The notes: generated by a model from the sequence alone, not told the origin. Counted from the stretch's first letter, positions 46,346-58,351 are shown. The stretch: 64,000 nt of DNA from Pieris napi (GCF_905475465.1 NC_062250.1:4610501-4674500); one strand, 5' to 3'. Translations and numbers: made by a program.

Positions 46346-46980
46346 TCATTTTATTAAAATTATCAAATTATCATTATTATTACCTTATCGATTATGATAT
46401 ACATATTTAAGGTTTAGATCATTAGTATGTATATTAAAAAACGATGAAAATAAAATATTATATTCAGATAACATAAAATTGTGATAGTTTTAAATAAATA
46501 TATTTGTTTCCAAACTATTTTATAACAAAGTAAAAGTGTATTTTATTTATATTTTTAGCAGTATTATATACATAAATTACTTGTAAGGTATACATGTTTC
46601 TGAAATACCAGCGTTATCTTAGAAGAGAAGTAGCGTCACAGTCAAAGTAGACAGCTTGTCGCAGTCGTGATGTTTATCGTGTTAAATACTTTGTGACAGA
46701 CATTGGAGCTCATTTACATAATTATGCTTTCAAATTTCGATGATCGATCTGGTAGCTCTCATGTAGGCCCTTATGCGAAAGTTGTATAACGTTATCAAAT
46801 AACTGGAATACTGATGAGTTATCTAGAGATTTTGTCTAAATAATTAAGCTAATTCACTTGTTTTGTTGATAAATTACCTTTTTGCTATATTTATTGTTAC
46901 GTTATTATAGTTCGACATTATTGATACTTAATATGATTGTTTTTTAACGCAGATATCCAGAAAATTTATAAAAACTCATC
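46346..46980. other. Unique AT-rich sequence, no gene seen
   Basis: 46620-46760 is slightly richer in GC. Nothing recognised. Confidence 0.4.
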
Positions 46981-47140
46981 GTGACTGGCAGAGGGCACCA
47001 AACTTCGCCTAGTCTTGGACCGATCAAACAGAGGCCCTTGCTGGCCTTACTATCACCCAGAGAGTGGAGGAAGTTGTGCGATACCACTAACATGATCTCC
47101 AGAAATGAAAAGTCAGTCATCAGTCGCAGAAGATTGTTTT
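46981..47140. other. Unassigned GC-richer segment beside a LINE
   Basis: A plus-strand frame reads RPLLALLSPREWRKLCDTTN and onward without stops for about 50 codons, and another reading gives YYHPESGGSCAIPLT. It abuts a LINE-C fragment. It looks like decayed coding DNA, perhaps from another retroelement, but I cannot name it. Confidence 0.3.
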
Positions 47141-47149
47141 TTTTTATAT

Positions 47150-47440
47150 ATATAACAGAGGGCAAAAAAGCTCTTCTAATGTTAAGTGCTATAGCCCATG
47201 GACGCTTACATTACCAGAGGGCAGACCGTGAGTTGGCGGCATTTTAAGAATTTGTACGCTCTTTGAAGGACTCTTAGTCGAATTGGTTCGGAAATACTTC
47301 AGTGTGCTACTGGTTCCACATAGTAGCGGTGAGCAAAAAGAACTACTTTAAGAAACGCTCAGTTGTCGAACGAGGTGATACGGGTGGTATTTCGTATTCT
47401 GCCTTGGCGTCCAATGTTGAAACTCATGATGCTTATAATT
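47150..47440 (-). mobile_element. LINE-C 3' fragment with coding remnant, minus strand
   Basis: Sense-strand translation gives AKAEYEIPPVSPR, then TMWNQ, TEVFPNQFD and SFKER in shifted frames, followed by a 3' UTR and a TTATATATATAAAAAAA tail (plus-strand left edge near 47138). The W-N-Q ... FP motif is the usual C-terminal signature of this element. Confidence 0.8.
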
Positions 47441-47700
47441 ATTGTGAATAAATGAATGTATTCCAAATAAGAATAACAAAGTTCTATAGCATTACTTCCG
47501 ACATAACTTAAGACTAGTTACGGAATTTCAAATTGACCTATAATTTCTTTATCAAAATCACTTTTAAATTGGTAATTATGTGTTTTTGTACATTATAATC
47601 ATGGAATATGAAACTGATATTTAACTTCGTCAACTAAACTTAAATAAACAATTTTCAAGTCGACAAAATACGCGATTTTTGACATTTTACGTTATGTTAA
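47441..47700. other. Short unique stretch, no gene seen
   Basis: Nothing recognised. Confidence 0.4.
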
Positions 47701-48124
47701 ACTAAGGTGACCAACTATTTTTTTGTTCAAAAAGAGTACACTTTGCAAGAATTTCATAGGTGAAAAAAGAAGAAGAAAAAACAACAAATAACATATTTTC
47801 TTAGGAGTGGATTTTTTTGCTAAATGAGGATGTTTGTCTAAGAATTTCCGATCCGAATAACTTTCAATTTGCATATTAAATTTGACCGTTAATCCGGCAG
47901 ATAGGTAATGTATTTACAGAAACTTGCGACTTCTCACTGCTCCAATAATCATTCCCTAGTGAAAATACTCTTTCAACAGCAGCTAGTACCTGGACAACTA
48001 AAATAATATAAAAAATGTTTTAGAAATACAAATGAGTACTTTCAGAGTACAGGATTTGAAAAGAGTACGTTTTGTGAAAAACGAGTACAAAACTCAATAA
48101 ATGAGTATAGTTGGTCATCTTAGT
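47701..48124 (-). mobile_element. Decayed hAT transposon with transposase C-terminal remnant
   Basis: Ends ACTAAGGTGACCAACTAT and ATAGTTGGTCATCTTAGT are 18-bp inverted repeats with one mismatch. On the minus strand, from about 47998 to a TAA at 47878-47876, the frame reads VLAAVERVFSLGNDYWSSEK and continues SQVSVNTLP. This matches the hAT C-terminal dimerisation segment (…ERVFS…). The rest of the transposase is missing. The 8-bp target duplication is not clear. Confidence 0.75.
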
Positions 48125-48989
48125 AAAAAAATTATATTGATGTGAAAGAAAGTGATATCAGCACACATATACAGCTCAGCTAGATGCAATAGATACACAT
48201 TGACCGGCTCATCAGTAATTAATCGACATTCAATCATCGAAGGGAAATCACGCATGAATCACAACCCCTATAAATGGGGTTAAAAATACTTAGTAATGAC
48301 TATACTAATTTTGTTTACATGTCAGAGGGTGTTAAAATAATATTAAAATATACATTTATTATCTACCAGCTGCGTTCTGAATAAATAAATAAAATAGAAT
48401 GGGTAAGCACCCCGAGATGAATATAGGTTATAATAATAAGGAAGAAATTCGTCATAAATTACATAAGTTGGCGAAACTCAAACTACTCTTTGCACTATGC
48501 GTCGATGGCTCAGCCGGGACCTTTTTTAGTAAAACAATTACGATGGAATACAAAATTGTATGGTCTTAAAGCTAACTTCTGATGTATTATTATTAAATAT
48601 TGCTCTAATGTTTTTATATATATCTACCATCAAAATATTTTACTAACAATTTTATTAAATCTTTCGTCCTTGCGCCGACTCTGTGTGGCGCAAGATAATG
48701 ATAATTATTACAATAATTGAATCACAAACTAATGATATTTGCCTTTGATTGATGCCGGTAAGTTAATGATCTTCCAGGTAAGGGTTGACCGCCGGGAGAG
48801 AACAACCCTCTGAGTCTCACGAAATTACATACTATTCCAAATTTTTATTAAGGTCTCCGAAACACTTGGACACAATGTTTATTTAAGTATAAGAAAAAAT
48901 AGTGACTATTCTATTACTATGAAGAGAAATTTCTTTATTCGAATTTTTGATTGACATAAGCTTTATATACTGTTTAATAGAATAATAGC
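48125..48989. other. Unique AT-rich sequence, no gene seen
   Basis: Nothing recognised. 48660-48700 and 48775-48830 are slightly GC-richer. Confidence 0.4.
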
Positions 48990-49135
48990 AAACAGGCAGG
49001 AGGCTCATCTAATGTTAAGTGATTCCCCGGCCCATAAACACTGAGAGTGTTTATGGGCCGGGGAATCAATGCTCACGAGTGCGGCCTTTTCAAAATCTGT
49101 ACTGGCTCTCCTTGAACAATTCTAAGCCGACGTCA
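48990..49135 (-). mobile_element. LINE-C 3' fragment with internal palindrome, minus strand
   Basis: The plus strand AACAGGCAGGAGGCTCATCT, AATGTTAAGTGATTCC and later CTCACGAGTGCGGCCTTTTC follow the antisense consensus. Between them the usual CATGGACACTCTCAATGCC segment is replaced by a perfect inverted repeat (49021-49067). Confidence 0.8.
49021..49067. repeat. Perfect palindrome, 22-bp arms, 3-bp loop
   Basis: The left arm GATTCCCCGGCCCATAAACA plus CT (49021-49042), loop GAG (49043-49045) and right arm AGTGTTTATGGGCCGGGGAA plus TC (49046-49067) are exact reverse complements. The left arm corresponds to the normal LINE-C sequence; the right arm does not occur in other copies. Confidence 0.98.
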
Positions 49136-49194
49136 AAAGAAAATATTATGAATAATTATCCTATACCTTATCGTACTTGAAAACGCTCAGAGCG

Positions 49195-49431
49195 TGATAC
49201 TGTTTGACAATGTACGGATAAGTTTTACATAAGTTCCAAATTAGCTATTTATTACTTATTGGTAGGATAAACACAATTGTTGTGTTTCACGACTGTCAGA
49301 TAGCGCTATTCGTCACATAAAGTCCATCATAAGTTTGAGTCCCATGAATGTCAAATAGCACAATTTATATTCCAAATAATTTGTGTTGCATAGCTATTTG
49401 GTACTTTATCCATACATTGTGAAACAGACCC
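49195..49431. mobile_element. TAA-type MITE family E, uninterrupted copy
   Basis: Body ACATAAGTTCCAAATTAGCT ... ATTACTTATTGGTAGGATAA ... CATTGTGAAACAGACCC, followed by TAA. The right end is intact and the left end is eroded (ATACTGTTTGACAATG). It is the empty-site reference for the interrupted copy at 16966-17732. Confidence 0.85.
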
Positions 49432-49789
49432 TAATAATTTTATATATAAGATATAAAAAATTCTATGAAAATTTTTCGTACATATGTTGCAATTTCGATG
49501 CTTTATAACCCATAGTTGTAATACAACTTTATGATATTGTAATTTGAACTTGTTAGAGACATGGAGGGCTTGTACCTAAAGACATATAATACTAATCATA
49601 ATCAATCTATGTCGCCCTAATGACAAACGCGTGGTACATGTCAAGCATGTGCTTATCTAATTAATTTGCATTTTTAATTAGTATTATAACATCTGATGCA
49701 TAAAGTATGGTTTATTTGCTTGAGTAGTCCAGATAAATGCTTAGAAATTGTAAGACTCATAAAAATTTGTCTTAGACTCGAAAAACAGT
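49432..49789. other. Unique AT-rich sequence, no gene seen
   Basis: Nothing recognised. Confidence 0.4.
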
Positions 49790-49905
49790 AATTGTTTTTT
49801 ATAAAGAGCGGGGAAAGTGGGCAAAAGGCTTACCTGATGTTAAGTGATTTATGGACACTCTCAATGCCAGAGGGTCGCGAGTGCGTTGCTGGTCCTTTAA
49901 GTGTT
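49790..49905 (-). mobile_element. LINE-C 3' fragment, minus strand
   Basis: GCAAAAGGCTTACCTGATGT, TTATGGACACTCTCAATGCC and GAGTGCGTTGCTGGTCCTTT follow the antisense consensus, with a T-rich tail (TTGTTTTTTATA) on the left. Confidence 0.75.
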
Positions 49906-50776
49906 TTACTAATCTACATGAACTCCCTTATTCATAAAACATATTACATCAGTCTAATAAATAAAATAAAAGATGTAATTAAATTATATATAAGAAATTT
50001 TTATAAGGAATATTTTAAGGCATTTATACTTAAGTTTGTTATGGAAGAGCTGGGAACCCTGACACAGGTATTTCTTACTTAAAAGGATTCCCAAATCTTA
50101 CACATTGTAAAAAAAAAACTTAACAAAATAAGTGTATAAAAAAGTCCTGCACCACAAGAGTCGGTAAGATTAAGAAATTTACGAAAAAAAAACACCGCAG
50201 CTAAAATTTATAATGTTATACACATCAGTTAAATATATGTATTGCATATCCCATAATCCAATAAGTTACACTCATTTAAATGTCGTAAATACTGTAATGC
50301 GAGCGAATACATCGAAGAGAATAAAACAAATCAAAAATCACTTATGGTATTAATTTATTGCATCCGAGCCTTGAGCCGTATTTAATTTTGGACCTCTGAC
50401 CTGTATATGTATTAATATTATTTCTCAATTGCATTTAATTATGTGTAATAATATAATAAAATAATATCAAATTAAAATAAAACAATGTTTTACTGAGAGG
50501 ACAAATGATTGGACGAAATCGTGTTTACGATGTCAATGGTACTTCCTCTATGATAATGCATCTAGGTAAATGTTAAATAAAGATTAAATTGATCATATTT
50601 ATTGTGAATGCCACAGAAAGAAACACATAAAAAATAGTTTTGGACTTTAGGCTATAAAAATTAATTTTTATTTTAATTATTTTTATTATTACTTTGTTGG
50701 TTAAGAAAATTGTGAATACTGAATACTTGATTGTTATGATTACTATTGATATATTATATAATCTAATTTCTTTTAA
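49906..50776. other. Unique AT-rich sequence, no gene seen
   Basis: Very AT-rich. The minus frame 50573-50785 is Ile/Lys/Asn-rich noise. Confidence 0.4.
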
Positions 50777-51059
50777 ATAAATCAATGGCGCTACAAACTT
50801 TTTAGGTCCTGGGCCTTAGATTTCTGTATCCGTTTCATGATCATTTGTTAATCTAATAGGCAAGTAGGTGATCAGCCTTAGCTGTTCCTGACGCACGCCC
50901 TCGTCTTTTTGGGACGGTAAGGCCGGTTTCCTCACAATGTTTCCTTTACCGAGCGAATGTAAATGCGCACATAGAAAGGTCCATTGGTGCACATCCGGGG
51001 ATCGAACCAACGACCTCAGGGATGAGAGTCACATGCTGAAGCCACTAGGCCAACACTGC
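50777..51059 (-). mobile_element. SINE S1, nearly full length, minus strand
   Basis: On the minus strand it begins GCAGTGTTGGCCTAGTGGC with an intact A box and has GTTGGTTCGATCCCC as a good B box. It continues through GTGCACCAATGGACCTTTC to AGCGCCATTGATTTATTTAA. No exact target duplication was found. Frames 50816-51010 (minus) and 50937-51140 (plus) are the SINE itself. Confidence 0.9.
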
Positions 51060-52387
51060 TTTTCCATCATTTTTTTTTACAAATCTTTAAATAAGGTCAA
51101 ATATTTGAATGGTTGTGCAACATTTTGTGGTGATAATTAAGTGACCTCCTCTAGTTTATAGAAAGCTAAAACTAAGATAAGGCCTACGATTGTCATAGTA
51201 AATTGCCTCTTTTATTGGTTCTCAATACAAATTAAGTTATGTAAGCCGTGTCTTGAATTTTAATGGACGGAGAAACAAGTTGATTGAAGAAAAATTGAGT
51301 TTTCCTAACTTTTATGTTTGTGTTTTAACATCTTGACACAATTTTGACATGTTTATTACTATTGGTTCTAGATAAAAGAAGGCGCAATTAATTTAATTCA
51401 TCTTGAGACGTTGCGACGTTATTTAGTATACCGTTATCTATTTAAGCACTAAACTTTTTAGTCGTTTTTTTAAAAAAGGAATCATATTTAAAAAGAGAGT
51501 ACGTATATCCGTTTCAAATAGTTAATTTATTCATGATAAGAATTAATAAGCACATACTTGTTCGTGATCACCGAAGGGTGTCGTGACCGCGGCGTCTCTG
51601 ACCCAACTCAGATTGAGATATCAAATTTGCGATTTCGTCCCACGGTGAGAGTTCATTTGTATTGATATAATACCTTCAAGGGCAATATATGATTTGTAAA
51701 TATTCTACATTAAAAATGGACACGATTTCAATTGGTTTTAGAGATTCTAAATTCAAATTTATATAGTCGAATTATTTCAAACGGAGTGTTCTAAATTCAA
51801 ACAGTGTTTAATAACATTGTTAATTCATGTATAGAGTATAGAAACGTAAATGTTCTTTTAAGACAAGATTCCTTATCTGTGATGATATAATGAATCAATC
51901 TGCCAAGCTTTATGTACTGTGGAATATTTAAATTTCTCAACACTAAAAATGTGCGTAAAGAATGTATTAAGCAATAGCCAACGGAATTTTACTTTGAATA
52001 AATAAGTAGACATTTAAAATATGTCAACTATCAAAAATAGAAACACTACATAGCCATTAAACTAAATGTGCTGTTGTGCACTTGTAAAGAAATTCTTTTA
52101 CATAATTTTGATACTATCAAACGTTGTAACCTGTTCCGTGCGTCTTCACAAATCGCATAGATTTAAGTTTAGGAGGATTTCTTTTTGAAATCAAATTTTT
52201 TGTTTGTTTAATCGTAAAGATTTACAACCATATGTAACTTTATTGATTAATTAATGTAATGCAACTCAGCTACGTAATTTAATTAGTAAATGGCTGATTA
52301 AGATTACTTAAATACATTAATAATAATGTTTAATGAACGACTCTAAATGTGTAACTACTTCCTTTATAAGACATATTATATCTTTTT
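51060..52387. other. Unique AT-rich sequence, no gene seen
   Basis: 51570-51660 is slightly GC-richer (GTCGTGACCGCGGCGTCTCT). Nothing recognised as coding or repeat. Confidence 0.4.
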
Positions 52388-52495
52388 TTTATAGAATAGG
52401 GGGTAAACGGGTAGGCGGCTCATCTAATGTTAAGTGATATACTCGTATATGCCCATGGCATACTCTCAACGCCAGAATAGGAGTATACTGAATGA
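52388..52495 (-). mobile_element. LINE-C 3' fragment, minus strand
   Basis: TTTTTTTATAGAATAGGGGG, GGTAGGCGGCTCATCTAATG and GCCCATGGCATACTCTCAAC follow the antisense consensus. A TATACTCGTA insertion interrupts it. Confidence 0.7.
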
Positions 52496-52599
52496 GAAGT
52501 CTAAGACTAGGGAATACTTGTTAAACGTGTACACGCGTTTTTGATACTTGTACCGTTCCAAAATTCAAAACAGCAGAAGCAGAATGATTATTTCTTACA

Positions 52600-52665
52600 T
52601 GGCATCACTCTTAATATACTCTCACACTCTCACATAATCACTCTTAATATAATCACTCTCAATAA
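52600..52665. repeat. Short degenerate tandem repeat
   Basis: ATCACTCTTAATATACTCTC, TCACATAATCACTCTTAATA and TAATCACTCTCAATA repeat an AATCACTCT-like motif about three to four times. Confidence 0.6.
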
Positions 52666-52857
52666 CCGAACGAAAAACGGTCCTATCCAGGTGTAAATTT
52701 TCCTGTGGCAAATTATTAAATGATTTTTTATTTAGCTTACAGTTAGACGGAGGCATTTATGACTTAGTTTCGTTGGTACGACGTTAGTTTGTGTTGTCTG
52801 TTCTTACATATGTTTTGGTTTTGTATTGTTAAAATATTTTTGGTGCTTTATACAGGC

Positions 52858-53060
52858 TTTACTAGCGAACTGTGGAACAATTCCCAGTGGGGGTCTTCCC
52901 TCAGAGATACGACCTCCAAATGTTTATTAAGCGAGTGTACTCCTCTCTCAAAGGCCGGCAACGCACCCACTAAAAATGGGTGTCTATGGGCTGCGAAGAC
53001 TGCCCTTTTTGGTCGTCCCGCAAGCTCGTTTGCCCCCCTATTATATATATTAAAAAAACC
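52858..53060 (+). mobile_element. LINE-D C-terminal and 3' fragment, plus strand
   Basis: Sense-strand reading gives SELWNN, then (frame shift) PSGGLPSEIRPPNVY and SQRPATHPLKMG. This matches the same C-terminal layout as LINE-C (WN-LP...FP-RYDL...KGRQRTHP) with decayed frames. It ends ATATATATTAAAAAAACCG. The 3' UTR differs from LINE-C (AGACTGCCCTTTTTGGTCGT), so it is a related second family. Confidence 0.7.
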
Positions 53061-53089
53061 GTAACAGTTTTAACCGTTCTCGTTATTTC

Positions 53090-53400
53090 ATGTACTGCAT
53101 AAGCTTTTCTCGACATTCCAACTTGATTAAGAAACTCTCGTTAGCCGTTACTTTCTGGATCCAGCATTTGTTTTTGACGTGACAACGTCTTATTATTCGA
53201 TGGAGCCGGCTGCACGCACGAAAAAACATGACGCAAGCGGCGTTTCCTCGCTCTGAGGCGTTCAATTTAAGGCTTGAAGTGCAAGCGAGAGCGCGGAACG
53301 AGCGACAAAGAGGCTCAATCGGCCTCCACGTTCGGCAGCGGTCGTTCGTTAAAAAATTGACATAATTGTATTTATGCGTACAAATAAATGTAACTTGATC
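53090..53400. promoter_or_regulatory. GC-elevated unique block, candidate conserved non-coding DNA
   Basis: CGGCTGCACGCACGAAAAAA, GACGCAAGCGGCGTTTCCTC and CAATCGGCCTCCACGTTCGG lie in sequence free of the repeats in this window. The composition contrast with AT-rich neighbours is strong. A 60-codon minus frame (53083-53265) shows no motif. Confidence 0.28.
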
Positions 53401-53990
53401 AATTCAATAATTGTTATTTCCATTTACCTCCTTCTCTATATCCATACAAAATATATATCAAACAAATAAAATTTAAATTTTCTTTCGAAAAATGCAACCA
53501 TTCCATCAGTATTTTCTTATGACGTTGTCACGTTCAACTATCGTCAGTAAACCGACTTTACAGTACACCGATTTTTTTTAATATTACAAATACTAAGCGA
53601 TAAATAACAAATGCTGGATCCATAAGGTAAAGAGTTAATTTTGCTATGTGAATAATACTGCAATTGTTTTCTCTATTTCAACTATATATCAGCTATCTGC
53701 AATCTACGTAATGGTTAAGAGCAGCAACTAATTGTTTTATTTGAACTCTACAAATTGCTATATCCGCCGCGTAAAGCTCACGAGTGCGATGAAATCTGCC
53801 CTGATTTATATTTTATAGCCTTTAGATCTAACAGATTAATTCGATAGCTTTATTTTATTGTTAAATACATCTGTAGTTGAGAAGCGACTAAAATTAAAGC
53901 TGAAGGTAAAATTGGTTCGCACTGCTTCTCATCAAGCAATGTCTTGTACCTGGGCCATGACCACTAAGGAGGAGGAATATGGCTTCGTAA
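53401..53990. other. Unique sequence, possible LINE upstream part at the right
   Basis: A plus-strand frame begins at about 53858 and leads toward the LINE-like pair. Nothing else recognised. Confidence 0.35.
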
Positions 53991-54305
53991 CGTCAGGGAG
54001 TGGGCAGGTATTGCAAGTTTGGAAAAGTTGCTGCATCTGACACAGGACAGTATACGCTGCACGAGACTTACGGCAAACCTCCTATAATCCACCAAAGGAA
54101 GAAAGAAGTTCATTAATGAGGAACTCTAATGACGCAATGCAAAGACGTTACTCAGATTTAATGGAATCCTTTAAAGTGCAAACTGAGTAAGTAGACGATT
54201 ATTGCTGAAGATTTTCTGCATCTGGCACAAGACAAGATCCACTTCACGAGACTGACGGCCAACCCGACGTAAGCGAGCAATCAGAAGAAGAAAGAAAGAA
54301 ATGAG
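53991..54305 (+). mobile_element. LINE-like C-terminal segment present twice in tandem
   Basis: TGCTGCATCTGACACAGGAC ... ACTTACGGCAAACCTCC ... GGAAGAAAGAAG (about 54031-54108) recurs as TTCTGCATCTGGCACAAGAC ... ACTGACGGCCAACCCGAC ... GAAGAAAGAAAG (about 54214-54300). Translation of the second gives FLHLAQDK followed by RLTANPT, resembling the end of an RTE-type ORF2. The ~185-bp spacing suggests a tandem duplication or two insertions. Confidence 0.5.
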
Positions 54306-54747
54306 AATATTGATTACATTTAAGTATGTGGTAAGCTTACAGATTTGATTTTACAGGTTTGGACTTGGAAGAATTACACGAACAGTTTTGGTTAAGATTT
54401 TGTATGACTTCAAGTGTTAAAAGCTACATAACTTCGTTAAAAAGGGGATTTCCGTTGATAAAAATTTCCATCAACTTTTATATTAAGAAGCAAGTGTGAA
54501 TATTCAATAGCCAATTTCAAGAGAATAAAAAGTTTTTTGTAATTAATTTTTCATCTTAGATTGAAATCGGTAGAATGAAGACTTAATATTTATTTTACCC
54601 CGAAGCACCCGACAACCATTTAATTTTACGACTCGAATCTAGATAAAACTTACAATTTCAACGCCTCTCAATGCCTTATGGGTTAATCCCATAGTTGATG
54701 TTATATTTCGTATCATATATCTTTGTTAGAACTTTGTATTATACTAT
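54306..54747. other. Unique AT-rich sequence, no gene seen
   Basis: Nothing recognised. Confidence 0.4.
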
Positions 54748-55613
<866 letters not shown>

Positions 55614-57420
55614 CTGTGTTGTTTTACGAAGTAATTCTTGGTAGTCAAAATTTGTGTACCACAAATCCAACGGTTCTCAGTACTATTATAACATTTCGGA
55701 CATCCGAATCGAATACGTATTTTTTATTTAAATCGTGAAATTCTTATAAACTTCACGATGGTTTATCATTGTTATTCAAAAAACACCTCTATATGTAAAT
55801 ACTATGTTTATTTGACGCCTTAGTGCGATTTATTGAACAAAATAATAAATGTATCAATCAATCAAAATGTAAACAAAAAAGAGCCTTGGAATCGGCAGCT
55901 GCATGTTAACGAATGTAAGTTACTTTTAAACTTAAAATCACGTATTATTTGACCCGTTACTAAAGTCATCATATATTGCGTGAACTAAATTTATCTAGAA
56001 ATTATTTAATAACATAACATACAAAGATGTATGCACCGCAAGCCACAAATGTCAAACACGCGGTATAATTAAATCTTTACTAATAATGAAAAACTCAGGA
56101 GTTCATTTGTTTATAAACCACTGGTTCGAATAGAAATTTCCTTTTCATTGGATATTCCATTTATTGAGGATATTAAATTGAAATATTTATAAATTGTTGC
56201 ATAAAAATTTGACTTTTAATCGAATATTATTCAAAGTGAACCCGTTCATATCTCATACACAGTACGTATACGATAACTTGACTAATAAAATTTTATTTTT
56301 TTTCGAGTTGTTTAATGTTACGAATAAAATATAAACGGGGTATTATTTATCCACAAGCTTATTAACGTGGAAAATGATCGAAAATAATCGTCCACAAAAG
56401 CCGAAGAAAACGCAGTAGTTTTAGTACTGTTAAATGCATTCATACAAATCGTACAATGATGTTAGTATTCGCTACGCATTTAAAATCTGTAAAATATTTC
56501 TAAAAATCACAGAAATAGCTTAGTGGAAAGCTACTTGCTTATTTTATTTAAACCAGAAAGATCATATCTCGTTCACACATTACAATAATTGTATTTAATT
56601 CCTACAAATTGAAATTGATCTTTATTTTAAAGGCAATAGAATTCATTTTGTGTTTATCCACAATTTTACATTAGCTCTTGTGAATTTTATGTATTATCTT
56701 CATAGAATCTGCTGCCTGGGTTTACAAACATCTCAGACAAGTTTATAGTAATCGTTACTTTTAGAAGTAGCTTTAATTTTTCTGTGTTGATAAGTACAAG
56801 GAAATATTTTCACTTTATTATATTTTCTCTTACGAATTACGGCGAAGGGCGGATGTTCTCGTGGAATTGGCTGGCAGAAAAAGGCTGCACCATAGGTAAT
56901 AAAAACAGAGAAAATTAGCAGGAAATACATTATGAAGTACTTATCTAATACATATCAATTATAACTAGCATTAACCTAATGAAATTAGTTTCTAATACTA
57001 CTAACCAAATAATTCATTTTAAATAAAATGCTTATTATTACTCTATCAGTCGCGACAGCATATAGTGTAAAGTTTAAATTCAATCATAGCGTCTAAGCCT
57101 TTTCTTGGTTATACGGTATGTAGTATATTTCTTGATTTGCCTTCTATTTTTTTTAAATATTGATCTTCCCAATATGAATAACTGAATTATTTGATTTGTA
57201 TATGAAAAGTACAAGATTTGGTTCTCAGTATTGCGCATTACAGCGTACCAAACTAAATTAAAATACTTTAATAAGCCTACATAGTAAGCATATAACTCGG
57301 AGATTTCTCAAGTTATATTTCTGTAGAGGGAAATTTATAACGATTTGTCAATGGACTTGCCATTATTAGTTTTACAATAATAAAAAAAAATGTTTGAAAT
57401 AATTTCTTTCCCTTATCTAA
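55614..57420. other. Long unique AT-rich stretch, no gene seen
   Basis: A 65-codon minus frame (56733-56930) begins with a hydrophobic segment (YFLLIFSVFITYGAAFFC) but lacks other support. No repeat ends recognised. Confidence 0.4.
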
Positions 57421-57844
57421 TCTATATATATAAAAATGAAACCCGTTTTCCGTTGTCACGACATAACATGAAAACGGCTTGACCGATTTGTCTGATTCTT
57501 TTTTTATAATATTCCTTGAAGTACGAGGATGGTTCTTACGGAGAGAAAAATTAAAAAAATTGAGTGAAAAAGTCTAAAAACAACACTTTTCTATATTCCC
57601 ATACAAAATATTCGTAATAATATTTAAAGGCAATTTGAACTTTAATACCATATCATAAAGTTCAAGTGTTAGTGGAGGGGTTCCGGGAAGGTAAATTTTT
57701 ATTTTTTGACGTAATGTATTTGTTGTATTATCAACTTTTTTTTTATCTTACTAGCTAGACCGGTGACCCGAATAGCAGATTAAGTATTTTAAAAAAAATT
57801 AAGAATCGACTGTTAGGCGGTACGATGTCCGCCAGGCCAGCTAG
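57421..57844 (+). mobile_element. Helitron family H1, complete, 424 bp
   Basis: Starts TCTATATATATAAAAATG after A (57420) and ends CCAGGCCAGCTAG before T (57845). The GGCGGTACGATGTCCGCC hairpin lies just upstream of CTAG. Nearly identical to 41240-41663. Confidence 0.92.
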
Positions 57845-58020
57845 TGTTTTATAAATTAGACATATTAAAAACAAAAATATCCACAAACTGCGATCTCATA
57901 CAATTTAAATGCATCACAAAAATGGTCCCAAATATTCAAGTTAACAAGTGATAAAACCATACAACATACCTCATCTCCATTAACATATAACAGGCGTATC
58001 GAATCAGAAATTACTCTAAT
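57845..58020. other. Short unique stretch, no gene seen
   Basis: Nothing recognised. Confidence 0.4.
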
Positions 58021-58300
58021 TTTCACATATGTAATTAGTAAAATTCATGCAAGTACGCAAACCGTTGTCTCCGCCCAGAGGCAGCTGGTACAGGACCCAC
58101 TAAGCCTCTATTATCGTACTCTCGCATAAACATGTCCATAAAAGCCGATTGGACGAGCGTCAATTTATTTTTGAAATTAACCTGTCGCATGCACTTAGGG
58201 CACCAGTAAGTAAGAATGCGTTTAATGAATCGGTGCAATTTTCATACGTCGACGGTAATTTTTATGAATTAATAATAGGCTTCATTAATTCTTTGACCTC
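58021..58300. promoter_or_regulatory. Unique block, candidate conserved non-coding DNA
   Basis: Composition is more even than the flanks (CCGTTGTCTCCGCCCAGAGG, CCATAAAAGCCGATTGGACG) and homeodomain-like cores (GAATTAATAATAGG, CATTAATTC) cluster at 58264-58291. A 67-codon minus frame (58035-58238) crosses it, reading VQSAFMDMFMREYDNRGLVG. That could also be a decayed or real exon, but splice signals are poor. Confidence 0.28.
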
Positions 58301-58351
58301 CTTTCTCGAATCTTTTTAAAGTTAGCTAAACTTTTTTTTAAATTTTCTTTT

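Noticed and set aside
56733..56930. Minus-strand ORF with a hydrophobic start
   Set aside because: T-rich codons produce hydrophobic residues by default here; no cleavage-site logic, promoter motif or homology.
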